Shown here in pieces: positions 22,152 through 34,214 of a stretch of DNA of 64,000 bases (position 1 is its first letter; each line of letters starts with the position of its first letter). Origin of the DNA: Cryptomeria japonica (Eukaryota > Streptophyta > Pinopsida > Cupressales > Cupressaceae); contig NC_081414.1 of the NCBI RefSeq assembly GCF_030272615.1, positions 911,035,009 through 911,099,008 on the forward strand. The letters run 5' to 3'. The position numbers were made by a program, and so were the translations under genes. Under the pieces are notes generated by a model. The model saw only the letters and a program-made list of their open reading frames with translations, did no database searches and was not told the origin of the DNA.

Positions 22152-23240
22152 ATGACACATAAATTATCTATTCCTATGTTTGAAAAATCCAACTATAGCT
22201 TTTGGAAAGTGAAGATGAGAGGTTACCTAATCTCCTTGGGCTATAAGACTTGGAAAGCAGTGAAAACTAAGTATGTACAACCAGAAAATGATCTTAGCAC
22301 TCTGGATGAGATTTAAGCCTATGAAGAAAATGATAAGTGAGGTATGCTATCTTTAGTTCTTTATCAGAGACTAAATTAACAAAGATCATTTCATTGAATA
22401 CTACTCATGAGGTTTGGAAAAAGTTGAGAGATATCTATGAAGGAAATGACAGAGTTAAGTTATCAAAGAAGCTGACAGCTAAGTGCAGATATGAGAACTT
22501 GAAAATGGAAGAAGGAGAAGACATAACAAGCTAATTTTAGAAGGTTGAAAGTGCAATAAATGAAATCAGAGAACTTGGCGGCACCTTGATAGATGAAGAC
22601 ATAATTGAGAAGATTTTGATATCTCTATCGGAAAGCTACAATGATAAGATCTCTACTATTGAAGAAACTTATGATCCAAATAAGTTTACTACGAAACAAA
22701 TATATGACACCTTGTCTACATTTGAGATAAGGAAGTTTGGAAAAGACAAAGCTAAATTTGAGACTTCCTTTAAAGCCTTTGAGGAAGATATAGAAGATGA
22801 AAACTTGGATGAGATGGAAGCAACCTTTGCAAGAAAATTAAAGAAAGACACTAAAAAATATAAAGGTATGTTACCTCTTAAATGCTTTAGATGTGGAAAT
22901 ATTGGTCGTATAGCTACTAGATATCTAGAAAAGGGATCAAGACAAAAATTCAGGGAGAGTAAAGGGAAGATTAACAAGAAAGCCTATTATGTTAGAGATG
23001 ACGCTAATATTTCAAATGATGAATCAGACTATGAAGATGGTGACTATTTGTTTTTGGTAGAAAAGGATGTACCCAAGATTGATGTTTCTAAGACTGTTGC
23101 TACTGTCTTACATTCTAGGAGAGATAGAAATGAATGGTTGATTGATAGTGAATGTTCTAATCATATGACTAGTGATAAGAGTAAGTCCATAAAATTTGAG
23201 AAATGTGATGAAAGTTTTTTTAGGTTCAGAGATGATTAGA
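22152..23240 (+). pseudogene. Element F gag and start of protease (Ty1/copia)
   Basis: The frame starts MTHKLSIPMFEKSNYSFWKV, a copia gag N-terminus, and continues with stops and a frame change near 22330 into a UBN2-type gag (HEVWKKLRDIYEGNDRVKL; IIEKILISLSESYNDKI). A zinc knuckle, CFRCGNIGRIATRYLEKG, has lost the expected His and third Cys (now Arg and Tyr). The protease begins WLIDSECSNHMTSD, the copia active-site region with Glu replacing the Gly of DSG, which would inactivate it. A stop follows at 23239. It follows the PBS by about 50 bp, as expected for gag. Confidence 0.9.
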
Positions 23241-24540
23241 TAACAAAAATTGTGGGAATTGGCTCTATTCCCACAAACTCACACAATCTAATCCAGAAGC
23301 TATAGAAAAACTATTATGGATTGTGGAAAACTAATATCTTTAATTGGCTCTATTACTTTTCATGGAAAACATACTATTGTCAATGTTTACTATGCAAAGG
23401 GTTTGCATCATAATCTATTAAGTGTTGGACAAATGTGTGAAAATGGTTACAATGTTGTTTTTCAGGATGATGGTTTTGAGATCCAGAAAGGATCTAGAAT
23501 TGTTATTGCAGCGGGAAAAAAGACAAGTGGAAACGAGTATCAGCTAGAAGGAGCTACAAGATATCGTTTATTATCTCATACCAATGACATTTGGCTCTGA
23601 CATTGGAGGATGTGTCATATCAACTTTGATAATTTGGTAAAGATTAGTTTATCAAGTGTAGTGATAGATTTGCCAAGGCTGACCAAACTGGATAACAATA
23701 TTTGCAAGGAATGTCAAGTGGGAAAGCAGACAAAAGTAATATTTAAAGGAAAGGAACAGTCATCCACTAGATTATAGGACTTAGTGCACATAGACTTATG
23801 TGGTCTGACTAGAGCAAGGAGTACACAAGGTGAGAGGTGTTTCATGTTGTTGATTGATGATTATTATAGAATGTCATGGGTTGCATTTTTAAGAGAGAAG
23901 TTAGAAGCATTAGAAAATTTAAGATATTCAAAGCAAGAGTTGAGAATGAAGTTGATAGAAAGATTAAGTGTTTGAGGTCTGACAAAGGAGGAGAATTTAC
24001 TTATGATGAGTTTAACTATTTCTGTGAGGAACATGGTATTAGAAGACAATTATCTACCCCTAGGACACCACAACAAAATGGTGTAGTTAAAAGTATGAAT
24101 TGAACTATACAAGAAGTAGCCAAAACAATGATCAAACAAGTAGAACTATTGGAAGTATACTAGAGAGAAATAATTCACATAGTACTTTACACTCTTAACA
24201 AAATTTTATATCGGAAGAGATATGGAAAGACATCATATGAACTATGGCATGGTAGAACTCTGATAGTGAAATATTCCAAGGTATTTAGAAGCAAATGTTA
24301 TATACAAAGAGATGACGATAATGTTGAAAAATTTGATAGCAAAGTAGATGAAGGCATATTCCTACGATATTCTACAAAGAGCAAGGCATACTTACAAGAA
24401 AAGACTAAACAAGATTGTTGAAAGTGCAAATGTGAAGGTTGATGAAAACATTTATAAAGACTCTGAAAAATTGGTAGGTTATAAATCTGATGAGTTTGAT
24501 GATAGAAAAAGGGAAGAGGAAACCAGAGAAGAGGAGAAAT
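23241..24540 (+). pseudogene. Element F protease tail and integrase (Ty1/copia)
   Basis: Pieces in shifting frames: a protease tail with YAKGLHHNLLSVGQMCENGY (about 23390-23450), a pre-integrase segment HINFDNLVKI and CKECQVGKQTK (23614-23730), the integrase core with HIDLCGLTRARSTQGERCFM and LLIDDYYRMSWVAFLREK (23780-23905), then KCLRSDKGGEFTYDEFNYF and TPRTPQQNGVV (23967-24090). The C-terminal part (24100-24540) retains YELWHGRTLIVKYSKVF-like sequence and an NKIVESANVKVDE motif like that of element E. Stops and frameshifts prevent expression. Confidence 0.88.
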
Positions 24541-25370
24541 AAAAATAAACTCAAGATGCTCTAGTATCTACATCTAAAACTCCAAGGTATGTACAAAAGA
24601 ATCATTTAGTAGATCAGATTATTGGATATAAGAACAAAGGAATTATCACAAGAAGCAAAGTAGCTCAAGAACAAGTTCTGTTATGTTTACTATCCAAAAC
24701 TGAACCAAAATAAGTAGAAGAAGCTTACAATGATAAAATTTGGATAAATAAAATGAGAGAAGAGTTAGATCAGATTGATAAAAATTAGACATGGGATCTA
24801 GTTCACAAACTAGAAGACAAGAATGTAATTGGAACAAAATGGGTATTTCAAAACAAGTTAGATGAGGATGAAAAAGTGGTGAGAAATAAAGCAAGGTTGG
24901 TTTGCAAAGGTTACACACAAGTTGGAGGCATTGAATTTGAGGAGACATATGCCTCGGTTGCCTATATGGAGGCAATCAGGATGTTTCTTGCTTTTGCAGC
25001 TTTTAAGGATTTCAAGGTTTATCAGATGGGTGTAAAATTAGCATTTTTGAATGGAGAACTGAAAGAAGAATTTTACATTGAACAACCAAAAGAATTTAAG
25101 TTGAGAGATGATTTGAATATTGTTTTTAGATTGGAGAAGGCTTTGTATGGATTAAAACAGGCTCCTAAATCTTGATATGGAAGTCTAGAAAAGTATTTGA
25201 CTGATCAAAGTTTTCAAAAGGGATCCATTGATAACAATTTATAGTTCAAAACTGACTCAACCAAAATCTTGATTGTTGTAGTTTATGTTGATGACATAAT
25301 ATTTGGAGGAATTGAAAGCATGTGTAGAAAGTTTGCTAATGTTGGAGAATTCCAAACTGGTGTGTACACT
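24541..25370 (+). pseudogene. Element F reverse transcriptase (Ty1/copia)
   Basis: RT segments in order: TWDLVHKLEDKNVIGTKWVF (about 24790), RNKARLVCKGYTQVGGIEFE, YQMGVKLAFLNGELKEEFYI (Asp of the usual QMDV now Gly), LEKALYGLKQAPKS, and VVYVDDIIFGG (25280-25310). Sequence after YVDD is lost: a deletion joins it to the later RT/connection part near 25360-25430. Several stops are present. RT copies the element RNA into DNA in virus-like particles; this copy is dead. Confidence 0.9.
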
Positions 25371-25559
25371 TATGACCACTGGATGCAAGTTAACAAAAGA
25401 TGATAAATCCCCTAAAACTAATGCAAGTTAGTACATATCAATAATTAGAGGACTATTATATTTGACTGCTACCAAACCAAATATCATGTATGCAATTTGC
25501 TTGGAATCTAGATTTCAACAAGAATCGAAAGAATCACATGTTGTGGCAGTAAAAACAAA

Positions 25560-26100
25560 ATCAAATATTTAAAAATAAAAAAGATTTTGGTTTGTGGTAT
25601 CCTAGAAATTTAGATTTCACTTTGACAACTTATACAGATGCAGATTGGGTCAGAAGTGTTGATGATAGGAAAAGTACAAGTGGTGGAGCATTCTTTCTTG
25701 GCTCCCGGTTGGTTGCTTGGTCAAGTAAAAAGAAGGATTTTGTGCCTTTATCTAAAACTGGAGCAAAACATATTGTGACATCTTCATGTTGCACATAAAT
25801 TCTATGGATGGAGTAGACTTTGAAGGAGGTTAGTGTATTGTTCAATGAACCTATTTCAATTATGTGTGATAACACCCATGCAATAAATATTTCTAAAAAT
25901 CTAGTATAACATTCCAAAACAAATCATATATCTATTTGGTATCACTTCTTGAGGGAAATAGTGTTGGAAAACAAATTTAAGCTTGAGTATGTACCTACAA
26001 AGAGCATATTGTAGATATCTTCACAAAGGCATTGTGTAAGGATACTTTTGAGTATCTCCTGCAAAAGAGAGGGTTATTACCCCTTCCCAATTTAAACTGA
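25560..26100 (+). pseudogene. Element F RNase H and 3' end of pol
   Basis: FTLTTYTDADWVRSVDDRKS opens the RNase H domain at about 25617, followed by STSGGAFFLGSRLVAWSSKK. Further on, IMCDNTHAINISKN retains the CDN motif. The tail near 26000-26090 (YVPTKSI, then frameshifted) corresponds to the TKPL region of element E. Stops at 25796 and beyond break the frame. Confidence 0.85.
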
Positions 26101-26309
26101 TGTACATTTGGATGTGCATTAGTCTAGTGAACCACTTGAATATTCTTATCTGGACTAGTGCTTGGGTGCTTCCTCTTAGGGGAGCAGAGTGAGTTTCATA
26201 AGAGGAGTTATGCTCGTCTTTATCCTTGATGTCAAAGAGCTAGAGATGTGATGTGCAGATATGCTGATCTGATGAAGTTGTGTGTTTGTTGTTATGTGTT
26301 GCCATAAAC

Positions 26310-26324
26310 AAAAAAGGGAGAGAT
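26310..26324 (+). other. Polypurine tract of element F
   Basis: AAAAAAGGGAGAGAT directly precedes the 3' LTR start TGTTGCAAG. Confidence 0.8.
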
Positions 26325-27326
26325 TGTTGCAAGTGTGATGTTGATGGTTGTCATTGATATCAACAGTGTCTTGGGATTGATGATCTGAAAGACATGTTCC
26401 CAGAATCTTTGGTACTTTGGAAGATGTATTATAGTTGATATTTAGTGTTGTTTGATTGTAATTCAGATTTCTCTTCTTATCAAATATGATATTGATCGAT
26501 TGTATTCATGAGTATCTTGGTTCCATTCTTATTGTTGCTAAGTTAGGTGGTGCTATTTTGGGTCCGGTTTGATCCAGAATTTGAGGATGAGTAACAACAT
26601 TGTGCAGTGTATGAGTTGTAATCTAGGTCTAGAATTTGTGATGGATGTAATGTGTTGATCTGACATATGATGTGTGTTGTGGTATGGTCTACTTCCCATT
26701 CCTTCCCACCACCAGAATGTTTAGTGCTGACCTATTTTTGGATCTCTATTTGGCCAACTTAGAAGATTATGTTGTTTGGAGACATTATAAGTAAGAGGTC
26801 AAGTCTAAACGAACAAGATATGAAAAAAGGAAGAAGAAAATTTGATATATGGAAGATGTGCGAGACAAAAAGTGATTCTTGATATGTGAAGTGTGTTGTT
26901 GTTGAGCGGCACCAGAAGCAATTCAGACATTGCAAATTATGTGGTGGGTTTTATTTTCTTTCTTCTTTTTTCAACAATGAGCCTTTATGGGTAGTGTTCC
27001 CTTTGACAGTGAGACTTTGTGGGTAGTGAGCCCTCCAGCAGTGAGCCTTTTTGGCAGTGAGCCACCCTTTTGTGAAAATCACCTTAACTAGTGTCACCTT
27101 GACCAATGTTATATATTGAGAACTAAGATTCTTCGTGGTTTTTCCCTTTTTGGGTTTTCCACATCACATCTGGTGTTCATTGTGTGATATGTTTTGTAGG
27201 TATGGTTTCATGTTATATCTGCATTAATTAATTCTATTGGTTATTCTAGATGTGTAAAAGAATTGAAGAAAAAGTTTAAGTTGTCAATTGATTCACCCCC
27301 CCTCTCAGTTGGCCAGATATTTAACA
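26325..27326 (+). repeat. Element F 3' LTR
   Basis: A 1002-bp uninterrupted LTR from TGTTGCAAGTGTGATG to ...GATATTTAACA, followed by the TSD ATTAT. It serves as the template that reveals the split 5' LTR. Visible differences from the 5' copy are numerous, so F is old. Confidence 0.9.
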
Positions 27327-27331
27327 ATTAT

Positions 27332-27480
27332 TAGGATTGGATGGATGATTAAGGACGTGATTAGGATGATAAAATTAAAATAGGAGATTATGATGAGAGG
27401 TATGATCAAGAAGAGGTTGATAGATGAAATATTTGACTTGGAGATGATGTGGAAAGATTGACTTAGAGGGCACCTCGACT
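27332..27480. other. Purine-rich tract, right part
   Basis: The GGATTGGATGG-type sequence interrupted by element F resumes here and fades into T-rich DNA near 27490. Confidence 0.6.
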
Positions 27481-28999
27481 TAAACAAATATTTTTAATTT
27501 TATTTTTAAAATGTTTTAATTTTTTAGTTTTTGGTTTTTTTTATTTTTTTGGCTTTTTATACGATTTAAATGACATAAGATCCAATATTTAAAAATTGTG
27601 TCTAAGATTACTAGAAAATTTGAAACAAGACCAGATATTATTTGTTCATTGGTTTTGTTTTGTTTTTGGATTTTCTGATTAAATATTAAAACACATAAGG
27701 AAATTATGCAATTTAGACATAATCCTATGGCACAATTTGTATGATGTTTTGCCCTTTTGCATCAAGTGGGGAAGGTAATCTAAACATTCAAACACATAAG
27801 ACACACTAACAAGCCTACACAAGTGTGATTATCAATCTTTGTATTCACAATGTACCACAAGAAAATATTTCCAAAAGGTTAACTAGGCTTTGCAAGCTTA
27901 ACTAGGGGGTGTCCTCTATATACACAAGGTACGTGAGGCCCAAATCCGTACATGAATGAGAATAATGCCAAATAGTTGGGAGGAGATGGTAGCTCAATCT
28001 CCACCTTCACTTCCTAAAGGTATAAATTTCTTTGGGGCTTAACCAAGATTGATAATATTTTACTTTCAAGAGGGGTGTCTCTTGATTCATCCTCCACTCT
28101 TTATACTCTATTTGAACATAGGAGTTAAGGTCATCCCTTACGGTGATTAAATCCCCAAGAAGGCCTCCTAAAAATATGAAAATAAGACCACTTATTTGTA
28201 GTGCACTCATGATCACCCTAAGGTGTGAGAATAAATCATACGTAAGTGGGTCTTGGGTTTAAAATACACTTGTTTATTTTAGATCGAAATCCAAATGTGA
28301 GGGGTTGATTTTAAGATAGTTTGAATACATGAGAATATCATGCCAAACATATTGTCTAAAGTAGAAAATAACTGCAAAAATGAGTTCCTTATGATTCTCT
28401 AACAAATTTTTAAAAAAAATTGTTGAAAAATGATTCATATGACGAGTTATGTGCATTTGAAGTTTGCAAAGAAGGGCTGACTTTAAACGTGTGCACCTCA
28501 TTTTGGAGTAGAGTCTAAGAAAATCATTTTCACCAAAGCATAGATCTCTAAGTCAACTTTCCAATTCTTTTTGAATTTTGAATATCCGACCTATGAGCAA
28601 AAAAATTATACCTAATTTAGTTAAACAACCTTTAATAAACATTAAAAAGATGTGGTCTAATTTTAGCCCCTAATAGTTTGTACCTAATCATTGATGTGAC
28701 AAGTGGCTTCATAAATGGTGTTGAATGCCTAGTTTAGTAGCACCCCTAGTCTCCCATATGACCAAGCGCGAGCTTAATACAAAAATAAAAAAGAAAATAA
28801 TAGGAATCTTTAAAAAACTATTAAAACTTTATAAGTGATTAAAATTTTAAAGCTTTAAAGTGATAAAAACATTAAAAAAAATGTAAAAGGCATAAATTTT
28901 ATATGGTGGTTTGTTCAAATTTTGTAAAAGGATATTTTTAAAAGGAAGACTCTTGTGTATTACCACAAGTTTCTTAACTCGTAGTGTATATGCATGGTA
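27481..28999. other. AT-rich non-coding DNA
   Basis: T-rich then A-rich sequence with no conserved protein, LTR ends or tandem array that I can see. Confidence 0.5.
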
Positions 29000-29001
29000 T
29001 A

Positions 29002-29461
29002 TAGGGGAGAGGACCCAATACCCAAGCGTGTTTTAATGACTATGATAGCAGTTGTTGATTTAATACCCACACTTGTTGATTCAATATTCAATTTTTTTGG
29101 CACTGTTGCACTGATAGTTGTGACTTTAAAGTTGTTACTATTGATTTTAACTACCCATAATTTAATGAATGTATCCCTTGGTTGTAAAAAGAAACCAATC
29201 ATGTGATCCACAAGCTACACAAGTATGGGTCTCCCTTTTAACAACCATTGTTCTCACCTTTTTTTTGGGTTGTTTTGGACACCTTCACAAAAAGCATGTT
29301 GTTGTGGCATCTTATTTGATGATATAGTCCTGAAACCATAGTTATAAGCAAGGGACTTGCCAATTAAGATGATGTAAAAAATTAGGAGTGATTTGAAATT
29401 TCCACATAGAATTCTGAGAAGCGTGAAGTTAGGGTGCTCAACTATTGGGTCCTCTCCCCTA
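29002..29461. mobile_element. Non-autonomous DNA transposon (MITE-like) with perfect terminal inverted repeats
   Basis: TAGGGGAGAGGACCCAATA at the left end is perfectly inverted at the right end (TATTGGGTCCTCTCCCCTA). With the adjacent TA on each side the palindromic match is 21 bp (29000-29020 and 29443-29463). A TA duplication outside 19-bp repeats fits the Tc1/mariner-type pattern, but other TSD readings are possible. The 460-bp interior shows no transposase. Confidence 0.8.
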
Positions 29462-29463
29462 TA

Positions 29464-30805
29464 CATGTACTAATTAAATATCCATTCCCATAAATCTGAG
29501 TGTGTATACACAAAAAATATGATTCAATGCATATCTATCATCAATGATTTAAATTATAGTGTATACATTAATTTTAACACATAAGATCTAGTATATATCA
29601 ATGAAATATGTTGTATACACTATCTATTTTTATGACAAAATCATATATCTGTGAGTATATATCTGTAAATTGAAGATATTTTGTATATATATTTATAAAA
29701 ATTGAGATTGTGTATACATTTGTAATGACATGAATCGATGAATATATATACTTGCTATTTTTTGTGGATAGCTTTGTGACTTTTGTGTGTATATATTTTC
29801 AAAAACTTTGAAAATATGCCCACTATATATACACCAACAACCTACAAATAAAAGATAAAAAATTACTAAATTTTGGACTGTATGATATGGTAGTATGGAT
29901 TTGTACAACAAGTCTAATGAGTCCAATTTTTTTTACCCAAAATAGACAGTAACGAAAATATATCAAATTATATATCAAAAATCATCTCTCAACTATCACG
30001 AATGCAACCATGAAATTATTTTTGTGATTCAAGACTGGTGGTAAAAGTTGACCTCAAAGACCCTCTCAAAGAAGACTCTTAACATGCAAGCTCAAAACTC
30101 CAAAAAAATTCAAAAAAAAACACGTTAGTAGAATTGATTCACGTCAGGTTCACCAAAGTGAATGCATGCAAATGTATTAAATGAAATATATGCATATAAA
30201 CTTAGCCTATTCTAACAAACTATAAGGTGTTGGAATTAGGCTTTACCACTTGGATTGATAAGGCCACTAACTTCACTTGAGACCAACCTTACATTAAGGA
30301 GGGAATTGAATTTGATTGATCCTATACTAAAGTACTAAATAAAGATCAGATTAATTCCTCCTTGTTTTAATTGAAATTGAATTTGAATTAGGGTTAAATT
30401 GTAATGCTAGATCTATGACAAACAATGAGAATTTGATATAAAATAATAGTAACAAAATGTTTCAGATATCATGCAAAGCTATAAAATTAGATTTGAGAAT
30501 GGAAAATAAATTAGAACTTGTGATGGAAGTTTGGGTTGAATTGTTAGGACCAGGGGGAGTAGATTATCTTAGTCCTCCAAGTGTTGGGGGAAGACAAACT
30601 TGATATTTTTTGGATCAGGATGATGCACAAAAACCACTATCCAAAGGTTGTCATAAATTTTTGGTACCAAGGGGATTCGATCATCCCGTTCCTCCATTTT
30701 TCATGCCTTCAAAAACAAAGTTTGATTGTCATCATCTACTCTTTTGGATTCCTTGCTCATAACTCTTGAGACAATTCCCTGCACATAGAAAGAAGGAAAA
30801 AGGGT
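29464..30805. other. AT-rich non-coding DNA
   Basis: No gene recognised. The part 30540-30800 (CCAGGGGGAGTAGATTATC and nearby) is less AT-rich and may be a retroelement fragment. I could not assign it. Confidence 0.4.
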
Positions 30806-31570
30806 TGTTGATAGGGGGTTTGCCTAAGGTCAAACCTCGGTTTAGGAATTAACCTTGAATTGAGTTGAAATTGTAATTAAAATACTAAAGTAAATGATGT
30901 GTCATAATACCCCAAAATATACAATATTTAATTGAAGATTGATGATGCAATGCTCTTTAGATGTGATCACAAGTACTGATGCAATAACATGACAACACAT
31001 GGAAGACTCAAACACAAATATGCATAAAATTTGATGCAATTTTATTTGTGATGCTTGAAGAATTTGGTGGGATGAAATGTTGCCTTGGATTCTTGATAAT
31101 GCTTGATTATGAATGCTTGTAATGATCTCAATTATTCTAGGAGTTCCTCTTAAAGCCTTAGATTCAAATGAATTGATAGGATGTATTTATATAGGGTTCC
31201 CTAGGTAAATTATTGATTAGGTCGACCTCCAACAATCACATTGAGCCATAGGGACCAAAACTCATCGAGAGAAAGTGTCTTGTCCTGTTTGAAAGAGGAC
31301 ATGTTTAAGGGGGACCATGGCACCTAGGGCACCTTGGTTTAGATAGGGCTACACCCTGCACCCTTGTCCTCCCAAAATAGAGTAAACAAGTAGGAAATTG
31401 GGAAGGCACAATCCTAGGATGGGGTCCACTCAACCATGTAGCCAGGTGACTTCAAATTTGAGGTAAAAAGGATCGAAATTAGGCCTAGGGGAGAACTAGG
31501 ATGAGACATGCTAAAGTAGGAGCACAAAAGGTGGTGTAAATCATAAAAGGATAAAATTTGCAATGCTACA
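30806..31570 (-). mobile_element. Element N: 3' LTR of a minus-strand Ty3/gypsy element
   Basis: In element orientation it starts TGTAGCATTGCAAATTTTA at 31570, directly after a PPT. A TATA-like CTATATAAATAC is at about 31194-31183, and a plausible end ...CCCCCTATCAACA is at 30806, giving 765 bp. The right end is well supported by the PPT. The left end is inferred from TG...CA and from the similar lengths of the C and D LTRs. Confidence 0.65.
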
Positions 31571-31585
31571 TTTAGCCCCCACTTT
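31571..31585 (-). other. Polypurine tract of element N
   Basis: AAAGTGGGGGCTAAA on the minus strand adjoins the LTR start. It differs slightly from the tracts of A, C and D. Confidence 0.8.
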
Positions 31586-32449
31586 AACAGAAGTATGAGG
31601 CTATGCAAATACTTATGATAAAGTAGAAAGATGAGGAAAAGAGAGAAAGGAGTAACTATGAGTGAGATCACAAAGAGATAAGACATCACTAATTTTGAGG
31701 AATCAAGAACCTAATATTAATATCTTATCTCATACAATCGCATGCAAGGATACACAAAACAAGACAAAGACAAAAAAGCCAAATGAAGACAATCAAAGAC
31801 AAAAGACACACACCAAAGGGGTTAGTAAACAAAACAAAGACTCCAAGTCAACTAGTTGGAGAGACCTTGATAATCAAAATGTCTCAACCATTAATCTCAT
31901 TCTTAGAATTCTATTACAAGAACACAAATGGTAACATAGAAAGAGAAAGAACATACATTGAGTGATGAACCATGATCCAACAACTAGAAAAGCTATGATC
32001 TCATGGGGAATAGAAAGGAGAAAGAGTGCATTCCATGGGCTAGCAAGTTGGGTTATGTTGATCCATGAGAGATAGAAGAAGGAATGTGAGTTCCACGGGC
32101 TATCAAGATGTGTCATGCTAGGTGATCCACATAAACATGAATTCTAGCGGGACAACAAGTTGTGTTATGTTGTGTGATCCATGTAGGAAGGAAGAGTTGG
32201 AATAGTCTAGCAAGTTGTGTCATGATAGTTCTACTCATCCAAAAATGCAACACAAGGAGGCTCAAAAGGTCTAGCAAGCTATATCATGCTAGTCAACCTA
32301 CCTTAAAGAAGTTGAAAAAGAGGATGAGTTGGCATCCCTCTATATATGTCATTGTTTGGTTTCAAGAGTTAAGCATCTCATACAGGACTTTGGTTTGGTT
32401 TGAGCATGCAACAACCGATATAAGATGTGCAATAAGAATATCCCAATAA
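31586..32449. mobile_element. Element N interior, 3' non-coding part
   Basis: No PMD or pol sequence seen. Between about 32030 and 32320, phrases like GGGCTAGCAAGTTGTGTTATG alternate with TGATCCATG, a loose repeat of irregular spacing. Confidence 0.45.
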
Positions 32450-32891
32450 GGCATCACGTAAGGAAATCCATAAAAAAAGACAACTAAGCAAGACATTATG
32501 CAAGGAAATCCACAACTTGAATTGAAAAAAGATAACCAAGCAATGCATTATGCAAGGAAATCCACAACTTGAAGTGAAAAAGGATAACCAAGCAAGTAAT
32601 AATGCAAAGAATTCCACAACTTGAATTGAAAAAGGGTAACCAAGAAAGGCATTATGCAAGGAAATCTGCAACTTGAATTGAAAAAGGATAACCAAGAAAG
32701 GCATTATGCAAATAAATTGACAACTCGAATTGAACAAGGATAACCAAGCAAGGCATAATGTAAAGAAATACATAGCTTGAATTAGAAAAGGATAACCAAG
32801 CAAGGCATCATGCAAGGAAATCCATGACTTGAATTGAATAAGGATAACCAAGCAAGGCATTATGCAAGGAAATCTACCACTTGAATTGAAC
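32450..32891. repeat. 52-bp tandem array, about 9 copies
   Basis: Units like GGCATTATGCAAGGAAATCC followed by ACTTGAATTGAA and GGATAACCAAGCAA repeat with an exact 52-bp step (for example 32492, 32544, 32596). The first unit is about 10 bp short. The array gives a long minus-strand open frame (32893-32378) with a 52-residue period only because 52 is not divisible by three. It lies in the remaining interior of element N. Confidence 0.9.
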
Positions 32892-33108
32892 ATATGTTAC
32901 AAGGCGGCCATGGTGCATGCTCCCAAGATGTCAACATAGGTATATGTTGATGTCTTATGGAAGATAGAAACAAGGATACACACCTTCATCACCTTGGGGA
33001 GATATCCTTTAGGCAACAATGTACATAACTTCAAGATAAAGAGGCATAACTCTTATAAGAAAGGAAAAGATAGTTGTAAAATAGATATCATGCAGCAAGT
33101 GTAAAGGG

Positions 33109-33482
33109 TGTTGCAATTTATGCACCCTTGGTCTCCTTATGTTGTGCAACATAGTGCTCGAGTTTGTGACATGGCTTAACCATCTCCCATAGATTCTCAT
33201 TAAATCTCATAGTTGTATCAAGCATTAATAGGTCAATATTTTGCTGCAACAACAACCATGTTTCTAACAACTAGTATTAGAGCCTAGGTCATGGGTTCAA
33301 ACCCCTTGCTTGCGCTAGGGGGATTGTTGCAAGGTGTGCTCCCTTAGTCTCCTTGTGTTGTGCAACATAGTGGTCGGTTTTTGACATGGCTTAATTGCCT
33401 CTGGTGGATTCACTAAATCTTGTAGTTGTATCGGGCATTAACAGGTCGATCTTTTGGTGCAATGAAAATCATATTTCTAACA
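33109..33482 (+). mobile_element. Complete SMART/TRIM-type mini LTR retrotransposon (374 bp)
   Basis: The left LTR 33109-33269 (161 bp) and right LTR 33325-33482 (158 bp) both run TGTTGCAA... to ...ATTTCTAACA or CATGTTTCTAACA. The 55-bp interior has a PBS-like TAGTATTAGAGCC (33272-33284, variant of TGGTATCAGAGCC) and a PPT CTAGGGGGAT (33315-33324). It has no coding capacity and must have moved with proteins from another element. The flanks AAGGG and CATAG do not match, so the TSD is lost or the ends were rearranged. It is the same family as element Q. Confidence 0.9.
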
Positions 33483-33500
33483 CATAGTTTATAGGTTGAA

Positions 33501-34214
33501 GTGTTGGAGAAGATTTTGAATTTTTTTTTTGTAGTATCATCTTCTTGCATGTTTAATAACTTGTAATCATATTTTAATAACTGGAATGAATCCTGTAATG
33601 GATGGAATTTTCCACCTCAAGGATGATGAATCCACAAAGGGAAAATTATTTGTCCAATTAACTCTTCGAACATGCGCAACGCTGAGCTAGGGGAAAAAAA
33701 AAGAATGCCCTGAGTCAATCAGAGAACAAAGATGAACCTCTGGCAAACTCTGTGAGGTTCTATAACTGAGACAATAGTGTGGACCCCAGACTGCAATGCA
33801 TAACATAAACTACAATGTGGCGCGCTAATGTCCTGAGAGACACTCAGATCTGGGATGCCAACGCGCGGTGTTGTCATCTATGAATCCTGCAAACACTAAA
33901 GCTCAAAATCCAAGCACTAGACTAAACCTGTACCTATGCATACTGGAAAGGGGAAAATGTTGGGGCTGTGTAGGGGCTTGCCTCAGTCACTGACACTTTT
34001 CAATTCTGACTGTATTTCGAGGCGTTAGTGCAGCGCGCGGATGTCCCCGCGTCGCTTTATCGTCTGTCGAGAATAGGCCCCAAAGGGTTGGCAGGGCTAA
34101 GCAATGATCCTTGGAATGAAGGCCTTACGATGATAAAATGTTACAATTTTGATCACGTGGTCATCATAAATGCCTTAGGAATCATGCACAAGTGTCATAA
34201 ATGTACCGGGTACA
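33501..34214 (-). mobile_element. Element C: 3' LTR, outer part (Ty3/gypsy, minus strand)
   Basis: This is the continuation of the short LTR piece next to C's PPT (42502-42516), separated by insertion K. In element orientation the LTR runs TGTAGTGTCCTAAATTGTAC from 42516, jumps K, and proceeds to ...CTTCTCCAACA at 33501, about 730 bp in total, close to D's 721 bp. The middle is unusually GC-rich (GCGACGCGGGGACATCCGCG near 34045). The outer end is inferred from TG...CA and length. Confidence 0.65.

Larger units (their letters stand above)
14000..27326 (+). mobile_element. Element F: Ty1/copia retrotransposon with nested insertions
   Basis: Both outer ends are defined: TGTTGCAAGC at 14000 and ...TTTAACA at 27326, flanked by the TSD ATTAT (13995-13999 and 27327-27331). 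Order is 5' LTR (split), PBS, gag, protease, integrase, RT, RNase H, PPT, 3' LTR, the copia order with integrase before RT. The 5' LTR is 14000-14474 plus 21566-22088, interrupted by about 7.1 kb of other elements. Coding regions carry many stops and deletions, so F is inactive. Confidence 0.9.

Noticed and set aside
32378-32893. 171-codon minus-strand open frame with a 52-residue period
   Set aside because: It is the 52-bp tandem array read in three successive frames; no independent evidence for a protein.
33281-33310. tRNA-like B box (GGGTTCAAACCC) in the SMART interior
   Set aside because: No A box or foldable tRNA around it; the 55-bp interior is explained by PBS and PPT.
33104-33487. 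Target-site duplication for the SMART element
   Set aside because: Flanking pentamers AAGGG and CATAG do not match.
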